Shown here one piece after another: positions 10,451-20,509 of a DNA stretch of 64,000 bases. Where the stretch lies: the NCBI GenBank assembly GCA_009760855.2, contig WPIO01000002.1:8348501-8412500 (forward strand), read 5' to 3'. The stretch is from Cristatella mucedo. Taxonomy: Eukaryota; Bryozoa; Phylactolaemata; Cristatellidae. The notes under the pieces are model-generated. The model did no database searches and had not been told where the DNA came from. It worked only from the letters and a program-made list of their open reading frames with translations. Position 1 is the first letter of the stretch; every line of letters begins with the position of its first letter. A program made the translations under genes and the position numbers.

Positions 10451-10756
10451 TTCAAAGAAAGTACTATCTGGGCACGAGATTAGAAGTCTTTAAGACTCCA
10501 TCTTGTCTCTCTGAGCCGAGCTTGAATTTAACGCCGCCGAGATGCATCGACCGCCGGTTGGAGAGCTGGCTATGGACAAATATATACTTACGAATCAGAA
10601 ATCTACTCTCTAGAACTGACTTGTCGCTCGACAGCGTCAAGCTGATTGGAAGCGCAGACATAAATTTGATGCATCTCAATATTTGTGAATATGAGCTGGT
10701 ATACGCTGTCGCTGTTTGGGGATAGCCGACCACATCTGACGTTAGGGTGCAAGAGA
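10450..10756. other. Intergenic, no gene recognised
   Basis: A 115-codon open frame on the + strand (10,378-10,725) has no recognisable domain and an amino-acid mix like random translation. It begins inside a noncoding duplicon, so I do not call it a gene. Confidence 0.4.
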
Positions 10757-10925
10757 GACCGCTGGTTTACGCATTGGTAAAGATCGCCGCCTCGACCTAA
10801 GTCAGCGTTAATGTATCTGCACTTTGCGGTCGAGGGCTCGAGCCCCGTTATGTATGAGAAGCGCGTACATTAGAGATTAAGAGATATCAGGGCTGTACAA
10901 ATTATTTACATCTTATTTGCTATAC
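10757..10925 (+). repeat. SINE2, degenerate copy
   Basis: tRNA-like head with gtttacgcattggtaaag, box-B-like gtcgagggctcgagcccc at about 10,829-10,846, then atgtatgagaagcgcgta and a decayed tail (agagattaagagatatc). It sits at the left of the second large block, as the degenerate SINE2 at 420-560 sits left of the first, and is probably the same ancestral insertion. Confidence 0.55.
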
Positions 10926-10929
10926 AAGA

Positions 10930-11472
10930 TAAATTGATAGTCCACGATTAGCAGATAGCGGTTAAGTGAAGCAACTGAGGTATATTGAAAATATGATGAA
11001 TGAGAACGAAAGTGAGTGAAGATTAAAGAGAAATTAAGTATTTAAGAGAGCTCCAAAGGTCTTGGCCCGATTGCAAGGTGCTTGCAGTGAACCACTTAAG
11101 TTGGTTAGCATGAGTACTCCACCACACAATTTCCTCATAAGCACTTCACTTTTACTCGTTGCCCGTTGTATATATATATTATATAACAATACAGGCAGAC
11201 GCATGCTTGAATTTTCTCATCGACACCATTTAGATGTTTTTGTGGTCCAAAATTCGTAGAAGCCAGATATGGACTTGTCGTATGTATTTTTGTGTTTTTT
11301 TCGCTTTAAGTATGTGTGGGTGTTGAGCCGGCCCACAATTAATTTTTACTTTAGTACTAGTGAGCGAGAGTGAGGGACAGTGCGTGTGAAAGAGATTTAA
11401 GAAATTAAATTAGCAAATTTATGAAAGAAAAGAGAGTGAGATAGAGAGAGTGAGATATATTTTTATTTTTAT

Positions 11473-11525
<53 letters not shown>

Positions 11526-11526
11526 T

Positions 11527-11588
<62 letters not shown>

Positions 11589-11870
11589 TAGAGGGAAGTG
11601 ATTAAGAGAAAACGGACCGTTGTAGAGATGGCTAAGGATCGTGGATTTTATAAATAAAACCTGCTAATTTGAGAGACAATCGGTGCAAAGAAAAGAAAAA
11701 ACAAATAATCTGCGCAACTTACTTCTAATTTAAAGGCCAATCAATAGTTATACGATTCAAATAATTAAGAGCAAAAATATATGCACAATATATGCATAAT
11801 TATACTATACCAATGAATATTGCCTGAAAATGTACCCTTACGCGCACGAGTGATAAAAGATGACATGCTA
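10930..11870. repeat. Second copy of the 0.56-1.32 kb duplicon
   Basis: Matches the left flank of the complete gene by anchors including tttactttagtactagtgag and gagagtgagggaca. Between the anchors, divergence and indels are heavy. No coding content. Confidence 0.6.
11478..11588. repeat. (TA)n then (GA)n compound microsatellite
   Basis: About 31 bp of (TA)n runs straight into about 80 bp of (GA)n interrupted by gtgagacag. The corresponding repeat at 861-929 is GA only. Confidence 0.95.
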
Positions 11871-11888
11871 TTCAAAACTTTTCTATAC

Positions 11889-12590
11889 TTAAGAAATCAA
11901 CTGTAGCTTCCCAAGGTTAACATTCATTACTCGAAAAGGCTCGCACCACTTCTGTAAAAGTATGCTGACTTTTAGTTCTCGACTATGGTATGTGCGACGC
12001 CTCACCACCGGCAGAGAAAGCAGCATCTTTATTGCGACAGAGACCCACTTGTTTCGGGAGGTAGACAACAAATGATAAGCTGAGGATCGAAACAGAGGGT
12101 GTAGGGGCTCGTGGGAGCGACGGTAGCGAATGCGAAGAACGGAGCCCCCACCGCCACCCACCCACCCCCCCACCACCATCCCCTACCCACCACAAGCGAG
12201 TTGTGGCACTGACGACTACGGCTGTGTATTGCACGCAGGCAAACGCAAGCAGGCGAGCGTACGTACAAACGCAGTAGCTGTCGTCGTGGAAGCAGCTCCG
12301 GAGCCTGAAAAGAAAGAGAAGGAGTGAAAGGGAGTGGATAGCGTGCGTACAGGCCGACGCACAGGCTAGAGTTGCTCTGCCTAGCAGCGAATAGTCACGT
12401 GCCGGCATGGAGCGAACCTGCTTGGCCGACGGGATACCGGCCGCGGCAAAACCGGGTGATGGCGATGACGTGCCCACGACGGCTCTAGCTTAGGGCGGCT
12501 GCTGCTAGAGACTACTTGTAACGAATCTTTTCGCCAACCTCGGCAATCCAGTAAGAACGCTGAGATCAGACCATGCCAGCTTTCGAATGC
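11889..12590. other. GC-rich intergenic block, no gene seen
   Basis: Contains a C-rich run (about 12,143-12,191, cccaccg...cccaccaccat) and many CpGs. Long open frames on the minus strand (11,983-12,477) and + strand (12,130-12,327) follow base composition. Part of it (12.27-12.33 kb) is related to 7.06-7.10 kb. In the duplicated block this is where the promoter and first coding exons of the secreted-protein gene would be expected; they are missing. Confidence 0.45.
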
Positions 12591-12624
12591 TAGCGAAGCT
12601 GAGAGCGCCAAACTTCGCACTCCA

Positions 12625-12668
12625 TCTCTATAGCTACGGCTATAGAGATAGAGTGTGGCTATATAGCC
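12625..12668. repeat. Two adjacent perfect inverted repeats
   Basis: ctctatagc-tacg-gctatagag (9-bp arms, 4-base loop) is followed within a few bases by the 16-bp palindrome gtggctatatagccac. Together they make a tight double hairpin or cruciform-prone site. Confidence 0.8.
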
Positions 12669-12825
12669 ACTCAATAGCTACGGCTTACGACTATAGACAG
12701 CTATGTCAGTACTCGGGCTTTCTGGGAAATTGTTATATTGTAGTGCAGCGCACTGTGGCGTCTTCGTGTGTAATAAGTGGGTGTATCGTTGGAGATTTTG
12801 CTATGCTGCCCTTTAAGCGTGGGTG

Positions 12826-12933
12826 GCTCTCTGTATGCATTCAGTAGCCAAAGGAGTTCGTCTCGTGCAACTAATTAAGAGACAGTGAGAAGAATAGTCG
12901 GGTCAGAATGACAGCAAAGGTAGTGTATAGTAT

Positions 12934-12978
<45 letters not shown>

Positions 12979-13025
12979 GTATATATACATAGTCCGAGTA
13001 GCTTGGAAGTAGCAGCTCATTGAGG
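12826..13025 (-). mobile_element. LINE-B 3' fragment split by a (CA)n(TA)n microsatellite
   Basis: Same remnant, orientation and position as the LINE-B fragment at 3.84-3.98 kb in the intact gene, here interrupted by (CA)n at 12,934-12,958 and (TA)n at 12,957-12,978. Matching parts are gcattcagtagccaaaggag...ctcgtgcaa at the left and gagtagcttggaagtagcagctca at the right. Confidence 0.6.
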
Positions 13026-13132
13026 TTAGAAAGAATTTGCTATGTTTGGTAGCTGAAGAGTAAGTGTCGTTGCCAAAGAACTAACTGTCACTTGCTTGAA
13101 ATGCCCTTATGTTGAAGAACTCTCGTTCACAG

Positions 13133-14171
13133 ATGCCTTCAAGGCCAAGGCCACGATCGCTGGCAACCTCATAAAGACCGGCCTGGGAACCACAATTCAG
13201 TGGCTAATAGCCATGTTCTCTGAGGCAAGTGAGCTAGCTATGTGCAGTAACAGCCTCGTCAGACCGAAGGGCAGCCCAACCCGGGTATTATCTCGACGGT
13301 GTGGTCGCATACTACTGGACGCCCAATTAGGCCTACCATGTTTGGTCGCAGTTTTGACACCTTTGGCAGTTTCTCAGAGTCGGCAAGCACGAGGAATGTC
13401 GGACGATCTTACCAGCACTGCTCAGTCTCTGTCTGCAGCTCTCAAGGACGTCAGAGATGCACTGTCTCCTCACGTGCAGACCGCCGTCGATCTAAGCAGC
13501 TGAGCTCTGGAGTGCTTTTTGTTAGGACTTGCTGGTGGCAATTAACGGTAAACATAACAAAGGAGCAATTCACTCCTAGCAATTTTGGAGCAACTCGCTT
13601 GAACTGGTATGTGAGCCTTCAGCCACCCCAGCTGGAAGATGACCAATCGGTTTGGTCACGTGATATTCCTCTCTGTGCCAACGGAGGTCAGACCTGGCCA
13701 CTCACCATCTATTTGTCATTTACGAAAACTTTCTGCTCTCGGCAAGACGCTCGTCGGCCATGCCACTAACCTGATGAGTGGCGTCAAGGACTCGCTGAAC
13801 CAGTTGAGCGACAAGCTGAGCGGCTACGTCACCACTCCTCTCGGCCATGACAAAATGGTCGTCCAGCATGGCAACGACGCCCTCGGCACGGTCAAGGACG
13901 CTGTCTCCGACATTGCTGATGATCTGGCGCTAGCCTGCGAGGCCGTCAGCTCCTTGCTGGCTCACTCGTCTGATCTGCCTCCGACCGGCTGCTATTGGAA
14001 CACAGACTGCTGAGCTTTCGCTAAGCAGAGACTGACAGAGACAGAGCCAAGACTGCAAGGCTTTTCAGCCAGCCGCTCAAAAACGCCAAGGGAACCGTGC
14101 AGGGCGAAGCTATCGGCACCGGTAAGGACGTCCTTGGCGTCATCGATGATCACGTCGCTAATGGATACTAA
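13133..14171 (+). pseudogene. Truncated paralogue of the small secreted-protein gene
   Basis: Copies of coding exons 4-7 of the gene at 2.8-5.1 kb are at 13,133-13,224, 13,370-13,491, about 13,728-13,918 and 14,069-14,171. The upstream exons, signal peptide and promoter are absent. Lesions: the first copied exon ends in GAG|GC instead of GAG|GT; the second has a 2-nt insertion near 13,389 that shifts its frame, and its donor is CT instead of GT at 13,492; the third lacks an AG acceptor and its donor GT is AT at 13,919; the last has a 1-nt deletion near its start and a 3-nt insertion, but still ends in the same GGATACTAA context. Intron sequence is retained, so it arose by DNA duplication, not retrocopying. 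Coding capacity is lost unless wholly new splice sites are used. Confidence 0.88.
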
Positions 14172-14279
14172 ACAAAGAAGCTCTCCAACGTCGTGGGAGA
14201 TTCTCATATTGGTCCATAGTAGATCCGTTGTTCTTCTGCCATCGAGGTACGATCTGACCCTTCCATTGAGGACTGGTGC

Positions 14280-14285
14280 AATAAA
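14280..14285 (+). terminator. Relict polyadenylation signal AATAAA
   Basis: Conserved from the parent block (tgcAATAAAgga, then ggttaaggctcgga). The first AATAAA of the parent, overlapping its stop codon, is changed here (taaacaaag). Confidence 0.5.
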
Positions 14286-14289
14286 GGAA

Positions 14290-15235
14290 TCGCAACAGGT
14301 TAAGGCTCGGAGCGTTCGCACTGCTGGCTTTGAGCGGCGATTACATGGCACGGTGTGTGGTGCACAGGCGCTGCATAGAAAATGAAATTGACTACAGTGA
14401 GGTGCAAATCTTCAAGACTGCTCGGAAAATATAAGAGGTCAGCTGACGTTGAACCTTTTACCTCACACTCATACACGGTTTGAGTCTATGCAATTGGGAT
14501 TCGGAGGGTCATCAGGCGTTCACGCTAGGGCTGCTGTGCCCGAGCAAAAGTCGCATTGCAAAACATTCCAGGTACGTATGGTGGTAAAATTACGGAGCCT
14601 AAACTTGACGGTACAATTAATATCGAAAGAATGGCGTATAGAAGCACGCACTGCTGGTGCATGGGAGCTTATACTCGCAGAACCGTCAACCTCCGTCCTA
14701 GAATGAAAAGAGCTGGCATAGGCATGCGATGCCGAATCCTGGATGTTGGAGTATGGGGGGCCTTGTCTCAGATCTGCGCTGCAAAAATTCATGTTTTTTT
14801 TCAGAATCTGCTCAGAAAACTCTTGAATATTCAGTAAGAAAATTCAAGACCTTGCTTTCGGCAAGCCTGCTGCTGCTCACCTAAAGGGATTCACTAGGCA
14901 TGTCGCCTGCAAAATTTCAGAAGAAAATCAGACATATAGCAACGATCAAAATTTGATTCTTTACAAAAATATGGCCTGGTAAGAAACTGAAGCTGAGCGG
15001 CAGCCGAAGAGGGAGACTCTCAAAAAATGTTTTCGAGGACCAACCGGTCAAAAAAAGGAAAAATATGGGTTTTCCGACGATCGAGCAGATAGTATGCGAT
15101 ATGCTTTTGCTATAGAAGCTGCTACAACTTTGTTCTCAGCAATTTTCTTTTCTGGATCCTTAAGCCCAGCAGCTCCACTCTGCAATCACGATACACAGCT
15201 GGGATGGCGTAACTTTCGCTCCAACGATTTGCTAG
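14290..15235. repeat. Right flank of the second large duplicon
   Basis: Aligns by eye with 5.24-6.36 kb (see that entry for anchors). No gene is seen. Small open frames such as 14,449-14,706 have no coding support. Confidence 0.6.
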
Positions 15236-15426
15236 TGTGAGAGCCAGTGCTGCCATGAAGCCCTTTACCAGTCAACGGTCAAGAAAATTACTATGTTTCA
15301 TAAAGCAGCCAAAAAACAGAACATGGACTATAGCAAATACAGACAACGTATTTGCAACAAAAGGGTTCAATATAGATAGTAGTCCTTTTGAATATTATTT
15401 CGTAGCAAGATACCATGGATAAAAAT

Positions 15427-16712
15427 CTAAATGGCTGTCGTTAAAGTCTGTAACTGTTGGGTAGACTGGTTCCTACCATGTTGTACGTCAACTGCTACTG
15501 CTACTTAGCATTGCTAAAGAACGCCCAGCTCCGATCATGCTAGCATGTTTTTCAATAAAAACTTACAGGATATTGCATCACATTGCCCACCAATTTGATT
15601 ACTACTCCAACTATGGTTCAGTAAATTTAGCATGTTCTGCAGTGTTACCATTGACTTGGTGTCTGTTTCCCAACCTTGATTACCTGTGTTAGCTGCTCAT
15701 TTTCCAACTAGGCCGGTAAGATGGTGCTTAAAACTATTCTCTGAAAATTTAACATGATTTTTTTGTTTTGGAACAGCCAAGTAATGTGCAGCAGAGAATC
15801 TTCTAAAGCAGCTTGTCAATGTGTTTAAGTGAGCTTTAAAGCACGGTGGCTGAGAAGACACTGGGAAATCCCTAGGATTCAGTTTTATAGCTACCAACAC
15901 CATATAAGTTGCAAAAGGGATTCTGCCCAATGATGTAATATCGTATTTTCCTACAAATAAGACCAGTTTTGATCCTAAATAGTTGCTCTAACGGATGCAT
16001 TAGGGCTTATTTTAAGAATATCTTATTTTTTATGCAAAATAATTTACATTTCACTATGACTAAAAACCTAAATTTATTAAATTTTTCCCGAAAAACATAC
16101 ATTTATTTAAATGCAGAGTATCTTCTTCTGAAAAATTGTCATATATTGCTAAACGGCGAATTCCTTCTTGAATTTGTTATTAGTCCATTTTATTTACAAC
16201 CCTCAACTAAGGCCTCTCATATCAAGCAGAAGAGCTCTAGTTAAATGATCAATTATTTCCCACGTAGCCTGGTTGAAGTGCATTTGCTTTACATCAGGTA
16301 AAAATATTTGTATATTGCTAATTCTTCACACAAGTCACACCCTCTTGCTGCTTAGACTTGACAATTCTTCCACTCTGATTTCTCCTAATAATGTTTGTGT
16401 TTAGTCGTTGAATACCACTCGACAATGGTCCTTGAATGACTTGATTAGTGCAATACAAAGATTCTCGAGCAAGAGTCATTATTTGATCTATCTCCGCAAG
16501 GAAGCTGTTTGCGTCTGTTTCACAGTGATTACATGATAAATACCAAACTACCAGACTTCCGTGGTGACCTCCCGAAACAAGTGGCAGCATTAAATCCACC
16601 CACTTCCATAAAGCTGCTGTTCAAGCTGTGTTCAAGGTTTTTTGGTTTCAAGAATATTGAAGACCGTAACACGTTCAATATTTTATTTGTATCACTTAGT
16701 ATCGATTAGAGT
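15427..16712. repeat. Duplicated piece of VWC gene introns 3 and 4
   Basis: This stretch is paralogous to about 30.98-32.29 kb, which covers the end of intron 3, exon 4 and part of intron 4 of the VWC gene. Anchors include agcagagaatcttctaaagc (exact), aactgctactgctgt/act, ccaa.tatcacat-type and tcatttgatc...gaggaag blocks, and the minus-strand open frames at 16,318-16,599 and 31,960-32,235 (both with KW.DLMLPLV.GGH). It lies about 9 kb upstream of the gene's predicted first exon. Confidence 0.82.
15772..15820 (+). pseudogene. Dead copy of VWC exon 4
   Basis: The 49 bases match 46 of 49 in the functional exon at 31,329-31,377. The acceptor AG has become GG (15,770-15,771) and the donor side aaGGTA has become aaTGTG, so neither splice site survives. 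Translation in the old frame still shows the VWC core (NSQVMC...). No neighbouring VWC exon was copied with it. Confidence 0.85.
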
Positions 16713-17125
16713 TGAGCCTTACTTTTCTGGTAAAGCTTATATTGTGTAAATCCTGAAAAAATCAAGCGAATGCTTATTTTCAGGGAACACAATTAGGGGT
16801 CTATGCTAAAGCACTCATCTGATGCTCACTACGTTTAGCTACTACCATCCTTCGGTAGCTGTGGTTGAGTATCTATCTGTAACTCTCGTGACATACCACG
16901 CACGTTTGGTAGCCTTTATTTCTTGCCAGGCAGGCTGGGGAGGTCGTGATTCTGTTACCCAATTTTAGTAACAATGCTGCAGTTTAAAATTGACACATTT
17001 TCAAGGTTGGACGCTGAGGCCAGATTTACTTATAAATGATTTGCTTGTGCGTTCTCATCACCACTCGCTGTGAATGAAGCTGCTTTAGCCGTTGCAAATG
17101 GCTGAGGAAACGCTCCCTGTTGTGG
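16713..17125. repeat. Repeat unit R, copy 1
   Basis: About 410 bp also found at 18.57-18.99 kb and 32.28-32.69 kb. Shared blocks are tctggtaa.gctta, cctgaaaaatcaagc, tattttcaggaaacaa...aggggtc, ttatttcttgcc.g.c.ggc and gccgttgcaaatggct. The 32.28 kb copy lies in VWC intron 4 and is probably the source. Confidence 0.75.
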
Positions 17126-17578
17126 CACCAGAGTGTGCCGTTTCACATCATTTCTTTTTAATAAATGTGCATACTCATAAAAAACGTGGTTATTTCAAAG
17201 GTAACCAAACAACCACACCATATTTAACCAATTAAGGATAACAAGTTTGGCCAAGTAATGTTAGAAAGTATTGCAATTTAAATGTCCCATGTGAAGCTAA
17301 AAGATTGGTTACGGCTTGCCTTGCTGAAATTCCAACCAGGTGCTTTCTGTGCGCTTGATCGGTTCCTCTTCATGATGACCCATTGATGAGCATCTGAAAT
17401 CAATAGACCGAAAGGCTGAAAATTGGAGTGTTAAAAAGATAGGACCACCTACCTTTGTTTAGCGGTCATTTGCTAGGTATGCATTGACTTGCATTGCAGG
17501 CTTGCATTGAGATGCTGTGCTTGTTAATCACAAGCATGCCCTCACTCACTTAGACCTCGTATAACATGCACTGACGCG
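17126..17578. other. Intergenic, nothing recognised
   Basis: AT-rich sequence between repeat unit R and the TA microsatellite. No coding frame of note and no confident match to other repeats in the window. Confidence 0.4.
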
Positions 17579-17726
<148 letters not shown>

Positions 17727-17900
17727 GTGTACATTTACTATATATATATATTTATATATGTGTGTGTGTACATTATGCTATATATTTATATTATACATAT
17801 AGTATATATGTATATAGAGACAGACAGAGACAGAGAAAGATAGATGGAGAGTCAAGGAGGGAGATTAGAGGAGAGACCCTAGATGAATTAAAAGATACTA

Positions 17901-18062
17901 GCTGACTTAAAAACCGGTTTTATATAGTGACTGAAGAGCCTTAACGGCTATCACCACCGCTTGCAGCAGCAATAAAGGATCGCCCAATGCAGTATTTGAA
18001 CCAGTGACCTCGGGACCGTATTCGTTAAAAAGCAACCACCTTACCTAGTCTGGCATCATGGA
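17901..18062 (-). mobile_element. SINE1, reverse orientation
   Basis: Reverse complement of the SINE1 body: agccttaacggctatcacca, gcttgcagcagcaataaagg, box-B region tatttgaaccagtg, then ccaccttacctagtctggc (box A). Flanking GA/TA-rich DNA hides the exact ends. Confidence 0.82.
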
Positions 18063-18424
18063 TCTGATTAGAGGAGAGAAATTAGATGAGGGAGAGGGGG
18101 AAATGCTTAAATGGCCAGCCTGCCTGCTTACCTAAATGTCCATTTCAGTTGTAGACGTTATTATTTGTAAAATGTAACTACAAATGCAAGCTTAGCTGGT
18201 TCCAGGTTCTATTTCTCGAACGGCAGCTGCTTCCGCGAAAAGAATTGCTAGTCTTACTGCATGCACATTCACCTGAGTGAATTATCATCAAAGAGAGTTT
18301 GACCGAGACTTAGCTTATTCACCTTCCTTTCGGGGAAACAACTGGGATAAGAATTAGAGACTTGTCTTGTTCTCATCTTTTTCTCGTAAACACGCTCAAT
18401 ATTTTCTTTATATATAATTCTTTT

Positions 18425-18542
18425 TATAGCACCCTAAGCGAACTTAATCTCTATTCGGGCGCTTCCCGTGTGCCACGGGGCTCGAGCCTACGACCTCGGT
18501 CAGACCTTAACCTGTCCTAGCATTTTAATCACTCGGCCAATC
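18425..18542 (-). mobile_element. SINE2, best tRNA-like head
   Basis: On the minus strand it begins TTGGCCGAGTGATTAA, a classic class II (Ser/Leu-type) tRNA box A. Box B GGCTCGAGCCCC follows, then the short 3' part with agcgcccgaatagagattaa and ggtgctata. The head suggests SINE2 derives from a tRNA with a long variable arm. The 3' part is the LINE-A-like hairpin. Confidence 0.8.
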
Positions 18543-18569
18543 AGTTTGACCTTTCTACCACTTAATGAT

Positions 18570-18995
18570 AATTAGAGGTGAGGTTTGTTCTTCTGGTAAG
18601 GCTTACATTACCAACATCCTGAAAAATCAAGCTTGGACTTATTTTCAGGAAACAAAACTAGGGGTCAAGGCTAGAGCCGTGAGAACACGTGAACTAAGTT
18701 AAACCAGTGCCATTCTTTGGTAGCCGTGGCCAAGCCTCGATCTTTAAATTACGTGACATCCCTTGCATTTTAGGCCTGCTTTATTTCTTGCCTAGCTAGC
18801 TAGGAGGGCAAAATTCAGCTAACCACGACCTTGGTAACTATTCTGCTGAAAGATTGAATCTGGGACATGTCAAGGATGGACGTCAAGGCCAGATTTATTT
18901 TTTCCTAATTTAGTTGTTCATTGTCATCACCATTGGCAATTTTACACAGCTGCTGTAGCCGTTGCAAATGGCTCGGGAAATGGCTGCATACAGTG
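18570..18995. repeat. Repeat unit R, copy 2
   Basis: Second copy of the unit at 16.71 kb, separated from it by a TA microsatellite, SINE1 and SINE2. It ends with gtagccgttgcaaatggctc just before a LINE-A fragment. The copy at 32.28 kb is also followed by LINE-A about 300 bp later, so the duplicated segment may have included it. Confidence 0.72.
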
Positions 18996-19119
18996 GCAAA
19001 GCGATTTGCCATTTTTCTATCGTTTCTATACATGTCCATGTCAGTCCAGTCGGCTCTCCAGCACGTCGAATTCTCTCAACTCTCTTCCTGCATGTATTGA
19101 TTACATCCCCACACGGATG

Positions 19120-19370
19120 GCAGATGGAGTCATGATACAAACCAACTTACTAGTTACGGGTAAACCAATTGTGATTCAGAAATTGGAAAGACTGACGCTC
19201 AAAATTGGCTTTGCTAATACATATATCCTATTGAATCTGCACAAAATCTAGGTATCATGCTCCAAATTTAGCTTTTAGACAGTGATACCTTATCTAAATT
19301 GGTCCATGCTATTGCGAAATTCCTTCCCTACTTCTGTAACTCACTGCTTGCTAGTCTACCGGCCTGTGCC
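19120..19370 (+). mobile_element. LINE-A, left half of a split element
   Basis: Translation contains NLLVTGKP.VIQKLERLTLKI, the same segment as 33,004-33,060 (+) and 27,250-27,310 (-). It stops at about 19,370 (tcactgcttgctagtctacc...ctgtgc), where the intact copy at 33.29 kb continues. The continuation resumes at about 19,897 after an inverted LINE-B. Confidence 0.75.
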
Positions 19371-19896
19371 TTGCAATGTAATTTATCTCCGTCTGTAACT
19401 CCTAAAAGCCATAAAGACTATTGGGTGCTACGCAGGAGAGTTTTTATGGCGCACTCATAGCCTAAGCGGCTTTCGGTACGCATTCAGTAGATAATAGATT
19501 TTATCTCACGCAACAAGGAGAAATTCGGGAAGCATAGCAGAGTCAGGAGAGCAGTTGAGGTAGTGAGTAGCTTAGAAGTAGCAGCTCAGGACTGCTGAAA
19601 GGGATGAGCCATAGTCGGTAAAGGGGGAGTATATATCGTTGCGTAAGAATTGTGGAAGCGAGTTCCACAGCCTAGGACCTGCAGAACTAAAGCTTCTGTT
19701 GCCAGCGGTCCTTAAGTAGAGGAACGGAGCAGCTGATTTATTGCCCTTAGAAGACCTGAGTGCAGGAGACTGATACTGGTGCAGCCGTTCAGCGAGGTAT
19801 GGAGGAGCCAAGCCATAGCTGGCCTCGTGGGTCAGCATAAGAACGTCGCTCTGTATCTGTTGATCAATCAAGCGCTTAGAGCTGGTAAGAAACCAG
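19371..19896 (-). mobile_element. LINE-B 3' end, nested in LINE-A
   Basis: The minus-strand frame 19,572-19,871 gives a LINE ORF2 C-terminus with SYGLAPPYLAERLHQY, then RSFSSAGPRLWNSLPQFLRN and DYGSSLSAVLSCYF. The 3' untranslated part runs to about 19,390 on the left. It divides a LINE-A element, so LINE-B was active after that LINE-A copy landed. Confidence 0.85.
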
Positions 19897-20509
19897 TGAG
19901 CTAGGCTTGTCTGTCATGAGAGTCGCAGTTGCTACACCACAAAACTTCTCGCCGACTGGCACTGCACTGGCTCCCAGTCAAGCAGCACATGGACTTCAAG
20001 GTCTTGTCACTCACGTTTAGGTTACTTTTTTTATTGGCTCTATCCTATCTATCAGATCTACTCTCCTACCAGGCTAAGAATCGTTCTACCAGCTTTTCGG
20101 AATCAAACTGTTTATCCATACCTCGTACAAACCTCAAATCCTTTGGAGACCGCGCCTTTAGTTCGTATGCTTCCAAAGCCTGGAACTCACCTCTGACCTG
20201 CTTCGCAAAACCTCCTGCCTAGTCCACATTTAGAAAGAAACTAAAAATGCATCTATTTATGACAGCATTTAGTGGGTCCCTGTGATTTGTTCCTTATGTG
20301 GTAATGCATGCTGATACAGTTGCATGCTTCCCTAACCACACTTGCATGCTGACCCTGTGCATATCACCCCTAACCCTGTTATTTATGTTGTTTATTAAGC
20401 ATGATATTACTCACCATTCAATTGCGTTTCCCTTTGCAGCAAATGTAAAGCGCCTAGAAAGAGATTGAGTTCTCTGAAGGCGCTTTATCAAGTGCATTAT
20501 TATTATTAT
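19897..20509 (+). mobile_element. LINE-A, right half, with complete 3' tail
   Basis: ORF2 C-terminus (LHWLPVKQHMDFKVLSLTFR, YLSDLLSYQAK, LKSFGDRAFSSYASKAWNS), then the 3' UTR and the hairpin at 20,449-20,484 (AGCGCC...AGAGATTGAGTTCTCT...GGCGCT), ending in (ATT)n at about 20,497-20,509. A good reference copy for the LINE-A 3' end. Confidence 0.88.
20449..20484 (+). repeat. LINE-A 3' terminal hairpin
   Basis: Outer arms AGCGCC/GGCGCT and inner arms AGAGA/TCTCT around a TTGAGT loop. Also seen at 35,405-35,440 (perfect), 34,040-34,077 (G-U pair retained) and in SINE2 at 22,468-22,503 (AGTGCC/GGCGCT, wobble retained). It is followed by tttatcaagtg and (ATT)n. This is the likely recognition element for the LINE reverse transcriptase. 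Confidence 0.8.

Noticed and set aside
11983..12477. 164-codon minus-strand frame in the GC-rich block
   Set aside because: Low-complexity Gly/Val and Ser/Leu translation of C-rich DNA with overlapping frames on both strands; no domain.
16318..16599. 93-codon minus-strand frame shared with 31,960-32,235
   Set aside because: Present in both duplicated copies only because the segment was copied. The frame is not fully preserved between them and no family is recognised, so no gene is called.
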